Source of the DNA: DRPN01 sp964383915
GTDB taxonomy: Bacteria > Bacteroidota > Bacteroidia > Bacteroidales > VadinHA17
Assembly: GCA_964383915.1 (NCBI GenBank)
Contig: CAYLJE010000077.1
Location: 1 to 11,969 of the forward strand
Direction of reading: 5' to 3'
DNA length: 11,969 bases
Of the stretch, positions 5,064 to 11,969 are shown piece by piece (position 1 is the first letter of the stretch; each line of letters begins with the position of its first letter). The notes below the pieces were generated by a model that was not told where the DNA came from, did no database searches, and saw only the letters and a program-made list of their open reading frames with translations. The translations under genes were made by a program, and so were the position numbers.

Positions 5064-5537
5064 TTATTGAATCCAGATGGGGTCTTCCGTATCCCCGTGA
5101 CATTTATTGCATTGCCCATCGGCAACAGGGGTGCTCATCCTGCGTCTGGCACCACTTTTTCCCAGAACTTCCGGATATAACCCTCCGGCAGGGAAAAAAA
5201 CCGCATTGGTGGTATAAAAATTTCCATGCCCATCTACCTGTATGGCTCCTTCCATGGAACCGGTGCTGTCAGGAGCAGTATAGAGATAAATATAGCCGTT
5301 GGGATTTGTATTTACTTTGGAACTATCATAAACAGTTCCTGCAACTGTAAACCACCCGCGGGTTCCGCTATAATAATGACATTTCATACAGTTTTCTCCC
5401 ATATGATGACTTATCGTCAGATCGTGTGCACTGATCAGCGGATTATTTTCCTGAAAAGTAATGTCTTTATCACAAGACGTAATAAATAATCCTGCAGCCG
5501 CCAGTAACAGATAAAATCCAAATATCTTCTTTATCAT
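5064..5537 (-). CDS. Small lipoprotein with two haem-c (CxxCH) motifs
   Basis: A 157-aa predicted lipoprotein cytochrome. The N-terminus has a Lys-Lys start, a hydrophobic stretch (FGFYLLLAAAGLFI, residues 6-19) and a lipobox FITSC with the lipidated Cys at 22. Two covalent haem-binding motifs follow: CMKCH (50-54) and CNKCH (143-147). The 90 residues between them look like a β-sandwich insert (GWFTVAGTVYDSS, then GYIYLYTAP, then a Gly/His-rich part GAIQVDGHGNFYTT and FFPAGGLYPEV), so this is not a classical small class I cytochrome. The likely place is the periplasmic face of the inner membrane or the outer-membrane leaflet; haem attachment would need the Ccm or Ccs machinery, not present here. 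It has its own candidate promoter (5556-5563) and is separated by 114 bp from the upstream phosphatase gene, so it is not clearly part of that operon. The electron partner is unknown. Confidence 0.75.
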   Translation of the reverse strand: MIKKIFGFYLLLAAAGLFITSCDKDITFQENNPLISAHDLTISHHMGENCMKCHYYSGTRGWFTVAGTVYDSSKVNTNPNGYIYLYTAPDSTGSMEGAIQVDGHGNFYTTNAVFFPAGGLYPEVLGKSGARRRMSTPVADGQCNKCHGDTEDPIWIQ

Positions 5538-5555
5538 TCAGTTTTTTTATTTATC

Positions 5556-5563
5556 CAAAGATA
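5556..5563 (-). promoter_or_regulatory. Candidate -7 promoter element of the cytochrome lipoprotein gene
   Basis: On the - strand the word TATCTTTG matches TAnnTTTG exactly and ends 18 nt before the ATG at 5537. A TTTG word lies 14 nt upstream, closer than the usual 17-23 nt, so the -33 element is poor. The leader between the box and the ATG is AT-rich with no Shine-Dalgarno sequence, as is common in Bacteroidota. Confidence 0.45.
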
Positions 5564-5651
5564 ACGAATATAGAGAACAAATAAATACATCCCTATCAGG
5601 GCTTTTAAGATGCAGTCCCCTTTTGTAAAATCCCTGAACGGAAATTTGTGT

Positions 5652-6329
5652 TTATAGGGCAGGATACAAAACATCCACGGAGTCACTTTGCCAGAACTGT
5701 TTTGAGGCAATATCCATGATACTCAGGCGTCCCCACCAGCCAGCGCCGGTATCCAGCATCCACACTTCATGGCTGTGCAAAGGAACATCAAAATCATAAT
5801 TAAGGGTAGGAGTATGACCGACAAACACCTCATCAAAACGGGTAAGTTTTACCGGGTCTTCCCTATCAATTGTTTCCAGTGCATATTCAACCAGTGAACG
5901 GTTCCAAGCCAGTGCTTCGGGTGTTTGTTCTTCCAGCGGCCGGGACAGGTCAAAGCCTCCATGCACAAATAGTCTATTATTCAAAATATAATAAGGCAGT
6001 GCTGTTTTTAACAAATGAATATGACTTCCCGGGACAGGTTTGTCCCCGTAACTCCGGATTGTTGCATGCCCCCCCTGTGTCGTCCACAAGGCAGGTTTTT
6101 CTCCAGTTGTCATCCACTGAAGAGCCCACAGGTCATGATTTCCTATGATATAGATTAGATGTTGTAACTGTAATAAACATTCGATACTTTCCCTCACTTC
6201 CGGCCCGCGGTCACATACATCTCCCAAACAGATAAGAAGGTCTTTTTCAACATCAAAACCCGACCTGTCCAGGCATTGTTGTAACGCCTTATATTTCCCA
6301 TGTATATCTCCTACGACATATCTTTTCAT
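5652..6329 (-). CDS. Calcineurin-like metallophosphoesterase (PPP/PrpA-ApaH type)
   Basis: A 225-aa cytoplasmic phosphoesterase of the bacterial PPP family (Ser/Thr protein phosphatase or diadenosine tetraphosphatase-like). All metal-site motifs are present in order: GDIHG (residues 7-11), GDVCDRG (36-42), GNHD (63-66), VHGG (122-125) and GHTP (171-174). LDTGAGWWGRLSIMD (192-206) is the usual C-terminal strand after the active site. The size fits single-domain bacterial PrpA-like enzymes. The ATG overlaps the stop of the Mut7-C gene by 4 nt (ATGA at 6329-6326), implying translational coupling. The ATG opens the GDIHG strand (MKRYVVGDIHG), so the start is firm. The substrate (phosphoprotein, Ap4A or nucleotide) cannot be decided from the sequence. 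The neighbouring HD hydrolase and RNase suggest a nucleotide or RNA turnover setting, as an inference only. Confidence 0.9.
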   Translation of the reverse strand: MKRYVVGDIHGKYKALQQCLDRSGFDVEKDLLICLGDVCDRGPEVRESIECLLQLQHLIYIIGNHDLWALQWMTTGEKPALWTTQGGHATIRSYGDKPVPGSHIHLLKTALPYYILNNRLFVHGGFDLSRPLEEQTPEALAWNRSLVEYALETIDREDPVKLTRFDEVFVGHTPTLNYDFDVPLHSHEVWMLDTGAGWWGRLSIMDIASKQFWQSDSVDVLYPAL

Positions 6330-7114
6330 CCTCTTCCTTCTTTTTCCGCGCGTTTAATCAATTCTCCCAGTCGTTTTTTCATGTGTTCATAATGGCTTCC
6401 CTTCCAATAGATCCGTTTACAGACCGGACATTGCATAAATTGTGTAAAATATTTTTTGGTTCCGGCCTGTAGTTTATTTTCAATTTTATCTTTTTCTATC
6501 GGTTCGAGTACCGCATTACAGTGAATACAGCGGGAAAAAGTATTTGTTTCATTAGTCAGATCAAAACGTCTGATCACCTCAACAAATTGCCGTTCAGGAT
6601 CGGTTTCATGAACCCAGTAACCGTGGGTTACAATTTTATGTTTCAATAACCCTTTGTCCCGGGTCAGGATTATGCGTTTTGTATCTTGTGCGCTTAGGAT
6701 GATTTCCATATCATCATAATCGTTACGGTAACAGGCATCCAGCCCTGCCATTCGCATCAGTCGTGCCAGTTTTCCCAGATGAACATCCAGTATAAATGCC
6801 GGACGGCGCAAAGGTATGGGGCGCAGGTGGTTTACCGGAGATATATCCAAACTCTCAAACACCGGATAAACCGAAATATAGTCTCCCGGCTTTACGATAT
6901 AATCAAAAGTAACAGACGTATGATGCACCATGATCAGGTCCACCTGCGTATGCGGGACATCAAAAGACTCAATGGCATCCTTGACCGTTGTTTTTCCTCT
7001 GACAGGGTATAAGTGAACCTGTTGTCGTTTCTTCCTGCCGGGAAGCAAGTCATTCAATTCGGCATAAAACCGGAAATGTGCTTCTGCCTCCATGAGCCTG
7101 CAATTATCAAACAT
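6326..7114 (-). CDS. Mut7-C PIN-like RNase with N-terminal ubiquitin-fold and zinc ribbon
   Basis: A 262-aa protein with three parts. Residues about 9-87 form a ubiquitin/MoaD-like β-grasp (HFRFYAELNDLLP; the segment VKDAIESFDVPHTQVDLIMV; KPGDYISVYPVF), known as the Mut7-C ubiquitin domain. Residues about 105-180 are the PIN-like Mut7-C core with acidic residues D110 in FILDVHLGKLARLMRMAG, the DD of NDYDDMEI (131-138) and D153 in ILTRDKGLL. Residues 190-245 carry a zinc ribbon, C196-x2-C199 and C229-x2-C232, ending in the family-typical W..GSHY..M. The family is presumed to be RNase, acting in the cytoplasm. It overlaps both neighbours: by 8 nt with the HD gene upstream and by 4 nt with the phosphatase downstream. 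A start at the internal ATG (residue 8, position 7093) is possible and would fit the domain edge better, but the overlap favours 7114. Confidence 0.88.
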   Translation of the reverse strand: MFDNCRLMEAEAHFRFYAELNDLLPGRKKRQQVHLYPVRGKTTVKDAIESFDVPHTQVDLIMVHHTSVTFDYIVKPGDYISVYPVFESLDISPVNHLRPIPLRRPAFILDVHLGKLARLMRMAGLDACYRNDYDDMEIILSAQDTKRIILTRDKGLLKHKIVTHGYWVHETDPERQFVEVIRRFDLTNETNTFSRCIHCNAVLEPIEKDKIENKLQAGTKKYFTQFMQCPVCKRIYWKGSHYEHMKKRLGELIKRAEKEGRG

Positions 7115-7700
7115 CCGTATCTACAGGATTTCCTTTTAATCCGATTTCTTCGGCTACCTCCCGCATACCCATAATAGTATCCGTGATGAGCTCAGTCATA
7201 TCCATCCCCAGCATCCCGGCACCCTGCTCAATAACTGAACGGTTTACTCCGGCTGCGAACCGTTTGTCTTTCCATTTTTTTTTCACCGATCTGGCTTTCA
7301 TATCCAACACACTCCGGGAAGGTCTCACAAGGGCACTGGTCACTACCAACCCTGTTAGTTCGTCAACGGCATATAAAACTTTTTCCATCAGACTCTCCGG
7401 TTTCACATCGGTAACGATCCCCCAGCCGTGACTTACAACCGCCCGGATATATTCTTCGGGCCAATGTGCATTGTGCAGGATTTCCTCCGTTTTTTTACAA
7501 TGTTGTTCCGGATATTTTTCATAGTCCAGGTCGTGTACCAGTCCGACAATCCCCCATTTCTCCTCATCTTCACCATATTTACGGGCCATATAACGCATCA
7601 CTCCCTCCACGGCCAGGGCATGTTTGGTCAGGCTCTCCGATTGATTGTATTTTTTAAATAATTCCCAGGCTTCTTTCCGTGTGGGCACTATTGTTTCCAT
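7107..7700 (-). CDS. HD-domain phosphohydrolase (HDIG-type)
   Basis: A 197-aa metal-dependent phosphohydrolase of the HD superfamily. The signature His and Asp are visible: H27 in LTKHALAVEGVMRYMA, the HD pair H56-D57 in GLVHDLDYEKYP, further His at 67 and at 91 (VVSHGWG), and Asp113 in AVDELTGLV. This pattern is that of small stand-alone HDIG proteins, which act on nucleotides, on RNA ends or on other phosphoesters; the substrate is not deducible. It is the first gene of the three-gene unit with Mut7-C and phosphoesterase genes, and its stop is embedded in the start of the next one. A weak TAACTTTA box at 7734-7727 (one change from TAnnTTTG) may be the promoter. The start ATG at 7700 follows an AT-rich leader. 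Confidence 0.85.
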   Translation of the reverse strand: METIVPTRKEAWELFKKYNQSESLTKHALAVEGVMRYMARKYGEDEEKWGIVGLVHDLDYEKYPEQHCKKTEEILHNAHWPEEYIRAVVSHGWGIVTDVKPESLMEKVLYAVDELTGLVVTSALVRPSRSVLDMKARSVKKKWKDKRFAAGVNRSVIEQGAGMLGMDMTELITDTIMGMREVAEEIGLKGNPVDTDV

Positions 7701-7779
7701 TTATCCTATTAGATTGGTTTCAACCGTAAAGTTAATAAAGAAATTACTTAAAACGAACTATCCCCGAGGCAACCCGTCC
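7701..7779. other. Upstream spacer of the HD gene
   Basis: This AT-rich 79-bp spacer separates the GC-rich palindromes from the ATG of the leftward HD-domain gene at 7700. It holds a weak -7-like word TAACTTTA (7734-7727 on the - strand), which differs from TAnnTTTG by the last base. No Shine-Dalgarno sequence is evident. Confidence 0.35.
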
Positions 7780-7809
7780 GCCCGCCTGAACGAATTCATT
7801 CGGGCAGGC
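7780..7809. repeat. GC-rich 30-bp imperfect palindrome (REP-like)
   Basis: The 30 bases are palindromic around GAATTC. Each arm has 15 bases and 12 pair perfectly; the remaining three are C/A mismatches on the + strand but G-U pairs on the - strand. This asymmetry suggests selection as RNA read leftward, i.e. in the 3' region of the C25 protease transcript. The element is far more GC-rich than its flanks. Confidence 0.55.
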
Positions 7810-7874
7810 CCGTCCGAACGGTTGATATTGTTCATCCGGCCCAACGACTGTTCCTCCCCTACTGCGTCATCCCC

Positions 7875-7896
7875 GTCCGTGCCGGCACGGGCGGAC
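7875..7896. repeat. GC-rich palindrome with core CCGTGCCGGCACGG
   Basis: The 14-bp core at 7877-7890 is perfectly self-complementary, and the flanks GTCC (7875-7878) and GGAC (7893-7896) pair again across a 2-base bulge. It lies 22 bp beyond the stop of the leftward C25 protease gene. The words CGTCCG and CGGAC are repeated in the neighbouring palindrome (7774-7816), so both look like units of one REP-like family. No T-tract follows, so a simple intrinsic terminator is not indicated. Confidence 0.55.
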
Positions 7897-7917
7897 AGGG
7901 CTTTTGTCACCTAATTC

Positions 7918-10900
7918 TTATTTCTTTATAAAAGGAATACCGAGTTTCTCTTTCTGATTAGACAGAATCAACAAATAGGTTCCCGGAGAAAATTCACCAA
8001 TGGAAATAGATAAAGTATTTTCGCCAGGCTCCCGGCATTCTTTTCTTTTGAACAAAATTCGTCCGGTCATATCCGTTACAGCCACATCAAAAGAAAGGAC
8101 ATTTTTGCCGGTAAAACGGATATACAGATAATCTCCTGCGGGATTGGGATATATTAGAACATGGCTAAAGTACCGAAAACTGCCGACGTGCAATATTTTA
8201 TTATACAGAGATATCACAAGGGTATCATTGGAGGTCACGGCATCCCCGGAAACCGTTGAATAGACTGTAATAATATAGTCCCCCGTATCTGCCAGGTTGG
8301 CTCTTGTTTTAAAATAATAGATGGCAGTATCTCCTGCCTCCATAATGGTATCGAAAATTTCAGATACCACAGGGGAGTCATTTATTTTATAATGCAGGGG
8401 CATGGACTCAATACCTCCGGAACTGCCATTAATCATACGCACTCCAATCTTTTCATTAAAGGCGAACACAGAATCAGCCATGGGAGAAACAAGGCTGTCA
8501 AGTACAAGGTCGATTGTCCCTTCATGGGTTACTGTAAATACAAGCCCGTCATTGACAGGGACATTGTCCTCTCTGAGATTGGTAGATACAAACAGCGTAT
8601 AAGTTTTAACCACCGATAGATTTAATGGCTTGTTAAAAGTAAAATGCAAAGTATCTCCCGGGTTTAGATTTCTAAGGATCGTATCCCTGATCACGGGCTG
8701 GTTATCAATCTGGTAAAATACGGGGATACGGAAGATATCTGCTGTTCCGAAATTCTTAACTGCAATGGTCAGTAGTTCTGCATCTCCAAGATTTGTTCCT
8801 GACTTGGGTGAAATGATCGCAGCAACCCCTGTATTGAATTTTGTAAAACTATGTCTCGGGAAGACAATATAATCTACCCACGCACAATCCTGTCCCATAC
8901 TTGTATTACTGTCTTTGGTATATTTCCAGACAAAAGTGTGCCCTCCTGAATCTACGGGAAAACTATGATAAGCCCAGGGAAGTTCTCCCGACCATTTTCC
9001 AATTTCTTCTCCATCTATATAAAAATGCAGAAAATCCCAATCCTCTTCAGAGGATACCATGCTATAAAACGAAACAGAGTCATCCTGGAATGCATCTACA
9101 TTGATCGAAAGAGAAGAAGACTGATCATCACTTATCTCCCCGGAAACGGCAGAAAAATAACCATGCCAGGTACTTGTATTGCTGACTTGCCAAGGATGAA
9201 TGGTATCGTTGTTCCAAGGGAATCCCGAAAAATTCCCCGTTTCAAAATCTTCGTAAGACAGACCCACCGGAAGTGTAAATGTATCTCTATCCACATAAAG
9301 ACCGGCATGAATTTCAGTATAGATTGTTAAAACAGCCCCATAAGGAGCAGTCGAATCAATAACTGCCGGAATAGAAACAGGGATCGTATTCAATGCTTCT
9401 ATTTTTCCAGCGTAAACAGAATTCTGATATTCTGAGACCAGCGAGTCGGTAAGTTTAAAAAGGGCATAGCTGTTCACTGCAGGAGCATGCCCCTCATTGA
9501 TCATCTCCAGGGAAAAATTAACCGGTTCGCCGGGTTCCAGGCGTAAGTTCCCATTTCCTTTATTCTTATCGTCAATCGTCAGTTTTCCGATTTTCAAAAC
9601 GGGAGCATTCAATATTATTGTAAAATAGACATCCCACTGTTGTCCCTGGTTGTCGCTTAAACGGATGCGAAAGGTCGCCAGAAACTGATCGGGAATACTG
9701 TCTCTGATTCTGATCCTGAAAGCATGCGAGATGAATGTATCTGTCCCTGCAATGATTGTTATCGGTTCAAGAAGGCTGTCAGTTACCTTCACCCATGGCG
9801 TAAAAGTGGACAAAATTCCCGATGTATTGAGGGCATCACTCTTTCCGATGTTTTTCAAGCGTACGTCCAGAAACATATCCTCTCCATTTTCTGCCAGGCC
9901 ATTGGCATTGGATAGCGAATCATTGAGGATGGTTTTCTCAAGCTGCACGTAGGGACCCTGATTGGAAACAATCCGGACAGAGTCCATAAAAGGTCTTCTG
10001 TTTTGTTTGGTGCCGGTTATATACAGGTATCCTGTATCCTGCAATGCCGGAAAATGCAACATAGCAATGCCGTTTTGGTCAGCCAGGGACGCATCCAGCA
10101 AAGAATCATGCCGTGTAAGACCAATGTATGTTCCCGGTTCTGTAACAACACTCAGGTTATCCAGACCCAGCGGAATGGTCTCAGGCACATTCAGTATCAG
10201 GGTATCCGGTTGTGAAAGATAGATCATCAGAGAAGGATCTCCCAATAGGTTGTAAATCTCCCAGTATTCTTTGGCCTTGGCCGGACTGCCAGCCATCACA
10301 GCCAGGTTACCGGCATAGATCATCTGATCCTGAGCGACATACCAGTCCTCTCCGGGTTCTCCATGGTCATGAAACAAGCGGTCATACATCGCCAGGGATG
10401 TCTCTTTATAAGACGGATGTGCTACGATCGGACCGACACCCACCGCCCAGAAATAATCTTCGTCCCAGTATGAATCATTTGTACACCCGATATATCCCAG
10501 GGCTCCTTTGTGAGGAGCACGTAACAAAGCTTCTCCAAAGCATTCGGGGGTACCAAATGCAGCCGAAGAACATCCGTTGGTGATAATCAAAGGATATTTA
10601 TGATCATTCTCCAGGTTTGCAATATCCGAGATAGTAAAAGTCGGATCTTCCCATCGGTCAGAACGACCGTGACCTGTATAATTCACCAGGGAGGCCCCGT
10701 GGCTGATATCCTGAATAACCCGGGCATCACTGGATCCGGAAGCAGGATATAAATAAACGTGGGCATTATATCCATGACCGGCATTCACATATTGCGCTGT
10801 AGCATAGTTGATCTGTCCGTTTCCCTGGACAGAAGCATACGTGCCGTCAACGCCTGCAACCATTACCGCATCATCCAGAAAAGAGGGATCGGGAAACCGG

Positions 10901-11969
10901 TATTTTTCATATTCTATCGTCTTATTCAGTTGGGGCATCAACTCAACCGAATCACGGGCTGAAAAACGTCCATAGTAAACATCCGGAATATAATCGGTAT
11001 CCCCGTCATAAGTGGCATAATATAAATCAGTTACCTGGTTGGTTACAGCCGAAGGGGGAATCTGATCGGTATCTCCTATGATCAACAGGAAAGTAAAAGC
11101 AGGATCATCAGGCGTAGCCGCATCATATAAACTTCTTAGATAAGCTTTCATGCTTTCAGCCGTTGTCCCAACCCCCGGAGCTCCTTTGTAAACGACGATC
11201 ACCCGGTATCCTTTTTGTGTTTTCCAGCGCACAAAATCACGGATAGCATAGCGAAACATGGAATCAGTGAGGATTACATATTTCACAGGACCGGATACTA
11301 CTTCTTTTGTTTCCTCCGGGGTAGCATTCAATATCTTATTAAAAGTCTCGTGAAATACAGGACTGGCCAGACTTTTACTTTTATAAGTATTTTCTGCCTG
11401 ATCCGGACACGTAAATCTAATCGTCAGGTTAATATCATCGATAATCTCCAGGCTGTTTTTTACCGGATTATAATGAAAGGGAGACAATGTAAGATACATT
11501 AATTCCCGCCCGCGCAGGATACCGGCTTTCCTAAGCTCAACCAGACTGTCACAGATATATGTATCTTTTGCATACATCATTTTATTCAATGCAAAAGGCG
11601 GAGGTATTGTCTTTTCCCCCTTCCGTACCGAAGGCTGTGAGGGACAGATACTGGTACCTGGAAATTTTTTCTCCAGCGAGAGATGATAAGTATGATAAGT
11701 AAGTTTTTCTACAACAGCTTTTCCACCTCCGGGTATCTCTATGAGCTTCCTCAACACAGGGAGATCAGGAGAACCCGTATGATAAGAAGGGGTGAGATCA
11801 GGATGTAAAATACGAATATATTTCCCTCCCTGACCAGGGACTTCTATTACCCGGATGCCGGAAAAATGAATCTGCAATTGCAGGATGCCGGGCGTATTTT
11901 TAATGACTGTAATACCGGATGGCACATCATGCCAGACCAGTTTCTCAGCCGGTTGACCTTGTCCGGGCA
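7918..11969 (-). CDS. Gingipain-like C25 cysteine peptidase with type A T9SS signal (5' end outside window)
   Basis: At least 1349 aa; the frame is open through the right edge, so signal peptide and true start are not seen (numbers below count from the GTG codon at 11925). Residues 1-210 are a prodomain-like β-rich region. The C25 peptidase core spans about 213-570: VKYVILTDSMF (214-224), LLIIGDTDQIPP (280-291), the catalytic His in VNYTGHGRS (H419), the catalytic Cys in ITNGCSSAAFG (C452) and the closing NLLGDPSLMIYL (559-570). Then come Ig-like β domains (about 575-885), including a NANGLAENGED metal-site-like motif (673-683), a cleaved-adhesin/MAM-type jelly roll (about 889-1024), two CARDB-like repeats (about 1031-1132 and 1137-1241), and a type A T9SS sorting domain from about 1252 (IYPNPAGDYL to the end). 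It should be secreted across the outer membrane by T9SS, with the C-terminal domain removed. The unusually long Ig/CARDB stalk suggests surface display or adhesion. Confidence 0.9.
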   Translation of the reverse strand, partial: PGQGQPAEKLVWHDVPSGITVIKNTPGILQLQIHFSGIRVIEVPGQGGKYIRILHPDLTPSYHTGSPDLPVLRKLIEIPGGGKAVVEKLTYHTYHLSLEKKFPGTSICPSQPSVRKGEKTIPPPFALNKMMYAKDTYICDSLVELRKAGILRGRELMYLTLSPFHYNPVKNSLEIIDDINLTIRFTCPDQAENTYKSKSLASPVFHETFNKILNATPEETKEVVSGPVKYVILTDSMFRYAIRDFVRWKTQKGYRVIVVYKGAPGVGTTAESMKAYLRSLYDAATPDDPAFTFLLIIGDTDQIPPSAVTNQVTDLYYATYDGDTDYIPDVYYGRFSARDSVELMPQLNKTIEYEKYRFPDPSFLDDAVMVAGVDGTYASVQGNGQINYATAQYVNAGHGYNAHVYLYPASGSSDARVIQDISHGASLVNYTGHGRSDRWEDPTFTISDIANLENDHKYPLIITNGCSSAAFGTPECFGEALLRAPHKGALGYIGCTNDSYWDEDYFWAVGVGPIVAHPSYKETSLAMYDRLFHDHGEPGEDWYVAQDQMIYAGNLAVMAGSPAKAKEYWEIYNLLGDPSLMIYLSQPDTLILNVPETIPLGLDNLSVVTEPGTYIGLTRHDSLLDASLADQNGIAMLHFPALQDTGYLYITGTKQNRRPFMDSVRIVSNQGPYVQLEKTILNDSLSNANGLAENGEDMFLDVRLKNIGKSDALNTSGILSTFTPWVKVTDSLLEPITIIAGTDTFISHAFRIRIRDSIPDQFLATFRIRLSDNQGQQWDVYFTIILNAPVLKIGKLTIDDKNKGNGNLRLEPGEPVNFSLEMINEGHAPAVNSYALFKLTDSLVSEYQNSVYAGKIEALNTIPVSIPAVIDSTAPYGAVLTIYTEIHAGLYVDRDTFTLPVGLSYEDFETGNFSGFPWNNDTIHPWQVSNTSTWHGYFSAVSGEISDDQSSSLSINVDAFQDDSVSFYSMVSSEEDWDFLHFYIDGEEIGKWSGELPWAYHSFPVDSGGHTFVWKYTKDSNTSMGQDCAWVDYIVFPRHSFTKFNTGVAAIISPKSGTNLGDAELLTIAVKNFGTADIFRIPVFYQIDNQPVIRDTILRNLNPGDTLHFTFNKPLNLSVVKTYTLFVSTNLREDNVPVNDGLVFTVTHEGTIDLVLDSLVSPMADSVFAFNEKIGVRMINGSSGGIESMPLHYKINDSPVVSEIFDTIMEAGDTAIYYFKTRANLADTGDYIITVYSTVSGDAVTSNDTLVISLYNKILHVGSFRYFSHVLIYPNPAGDYLYIRFTGKNVLSFDVAVTDMTGRILFKRKECREPGENTLSISIGEFSPGTYLLILSNQKEKLGIPFIKK

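Noticed and set aside
5027..5350. 107-codon open frame on the + strand opposite the cytochrome gene
   Set aside because: Shadow of the lipoprotein gene, whose lipobox and two CxxCH motifs decide the strand.
7645..7914. 89-codon open frame on the + strand between the HD gene and the protease
   Set aside because: It overlaps the HD gene start and translates the GC-rich palindromes; no domain seen.

Overview
The window looks like a chromosomal segment of a member of the Bacteroidota. The evidence is a large gingipain-type (C25) protease ending in a type A T9SS sorting domain, AT-rich leaders without clear Shine-Dalgarno sequences, TAnnTTTG-type -7 promoter words, and an insertion-sequence and toxin-antitoxin complement typical of that phylum. 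No rRNA, tRNA or CRISPR array was seen.

Region 1 (1-784): a divergent GroES-family co-chaperonin paralogue on the + strand (225-608). Its stop codon overlaps a short remnant of an IS91-type transposase (608-784). Region 2 (785-1249) holds no gene I can support, only an imperfect inverted repeat at 941-1031.

Region 3 (1250-3440) is an accessory block read entirely on the - strand. It contains an unrecognised 286-aa protein, a decayed HigB/HigA toxin-antitoxin pair in which toxin and antitoxin are collapsed into each other, and a ParE/RelE-type toxin whose upstream antitoxin frame is broken by one extra T. Each unit is followed on its 3' side by a palindromic element. Two of these (2183-2316 and 2802-2930) are clearly related to each other and have nested outer and inner stems, which recalls integron-type cassette boundaries. 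This is the most unusual part of the window. Region 4 (about 3428-4920) is an apparently intact IS4-superfamily (IS1634-like) insertion sequence lying against the 5' end of the broken antitoxin. It is followed by a 110-bp stretch with two hairpins (4963-5028).

Region 5 (5064-7700) is read on the - strand. An HD-domain hydrolase, a Mut7-C PIN-like RNase with ubiquitin-fold N-terminus and zinc ribbon, and a PP-type metallophosphoesterase overlap end to end and so form one translationally coupled operon. Downstream, with its own candidate promoter, is a small lipoprotein with two haem-c motifs. Region 6 (7701-7917) is intergenic and holds two GC-rich palindromes. Region 7 (7918 to the right edge) is the C25 protease, whose reading frame is open to the end of the window, so its true start and signal peptide lie outside.

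Functionally, regions 5 and 7 look like stable chromosomal genes. Regions 2 to 4 look like a landing zone for mobile and addictive elements, with at least three separate signs of decay (IS91 remnant, HigBA deletion, ParE-antitoxin frameshift).
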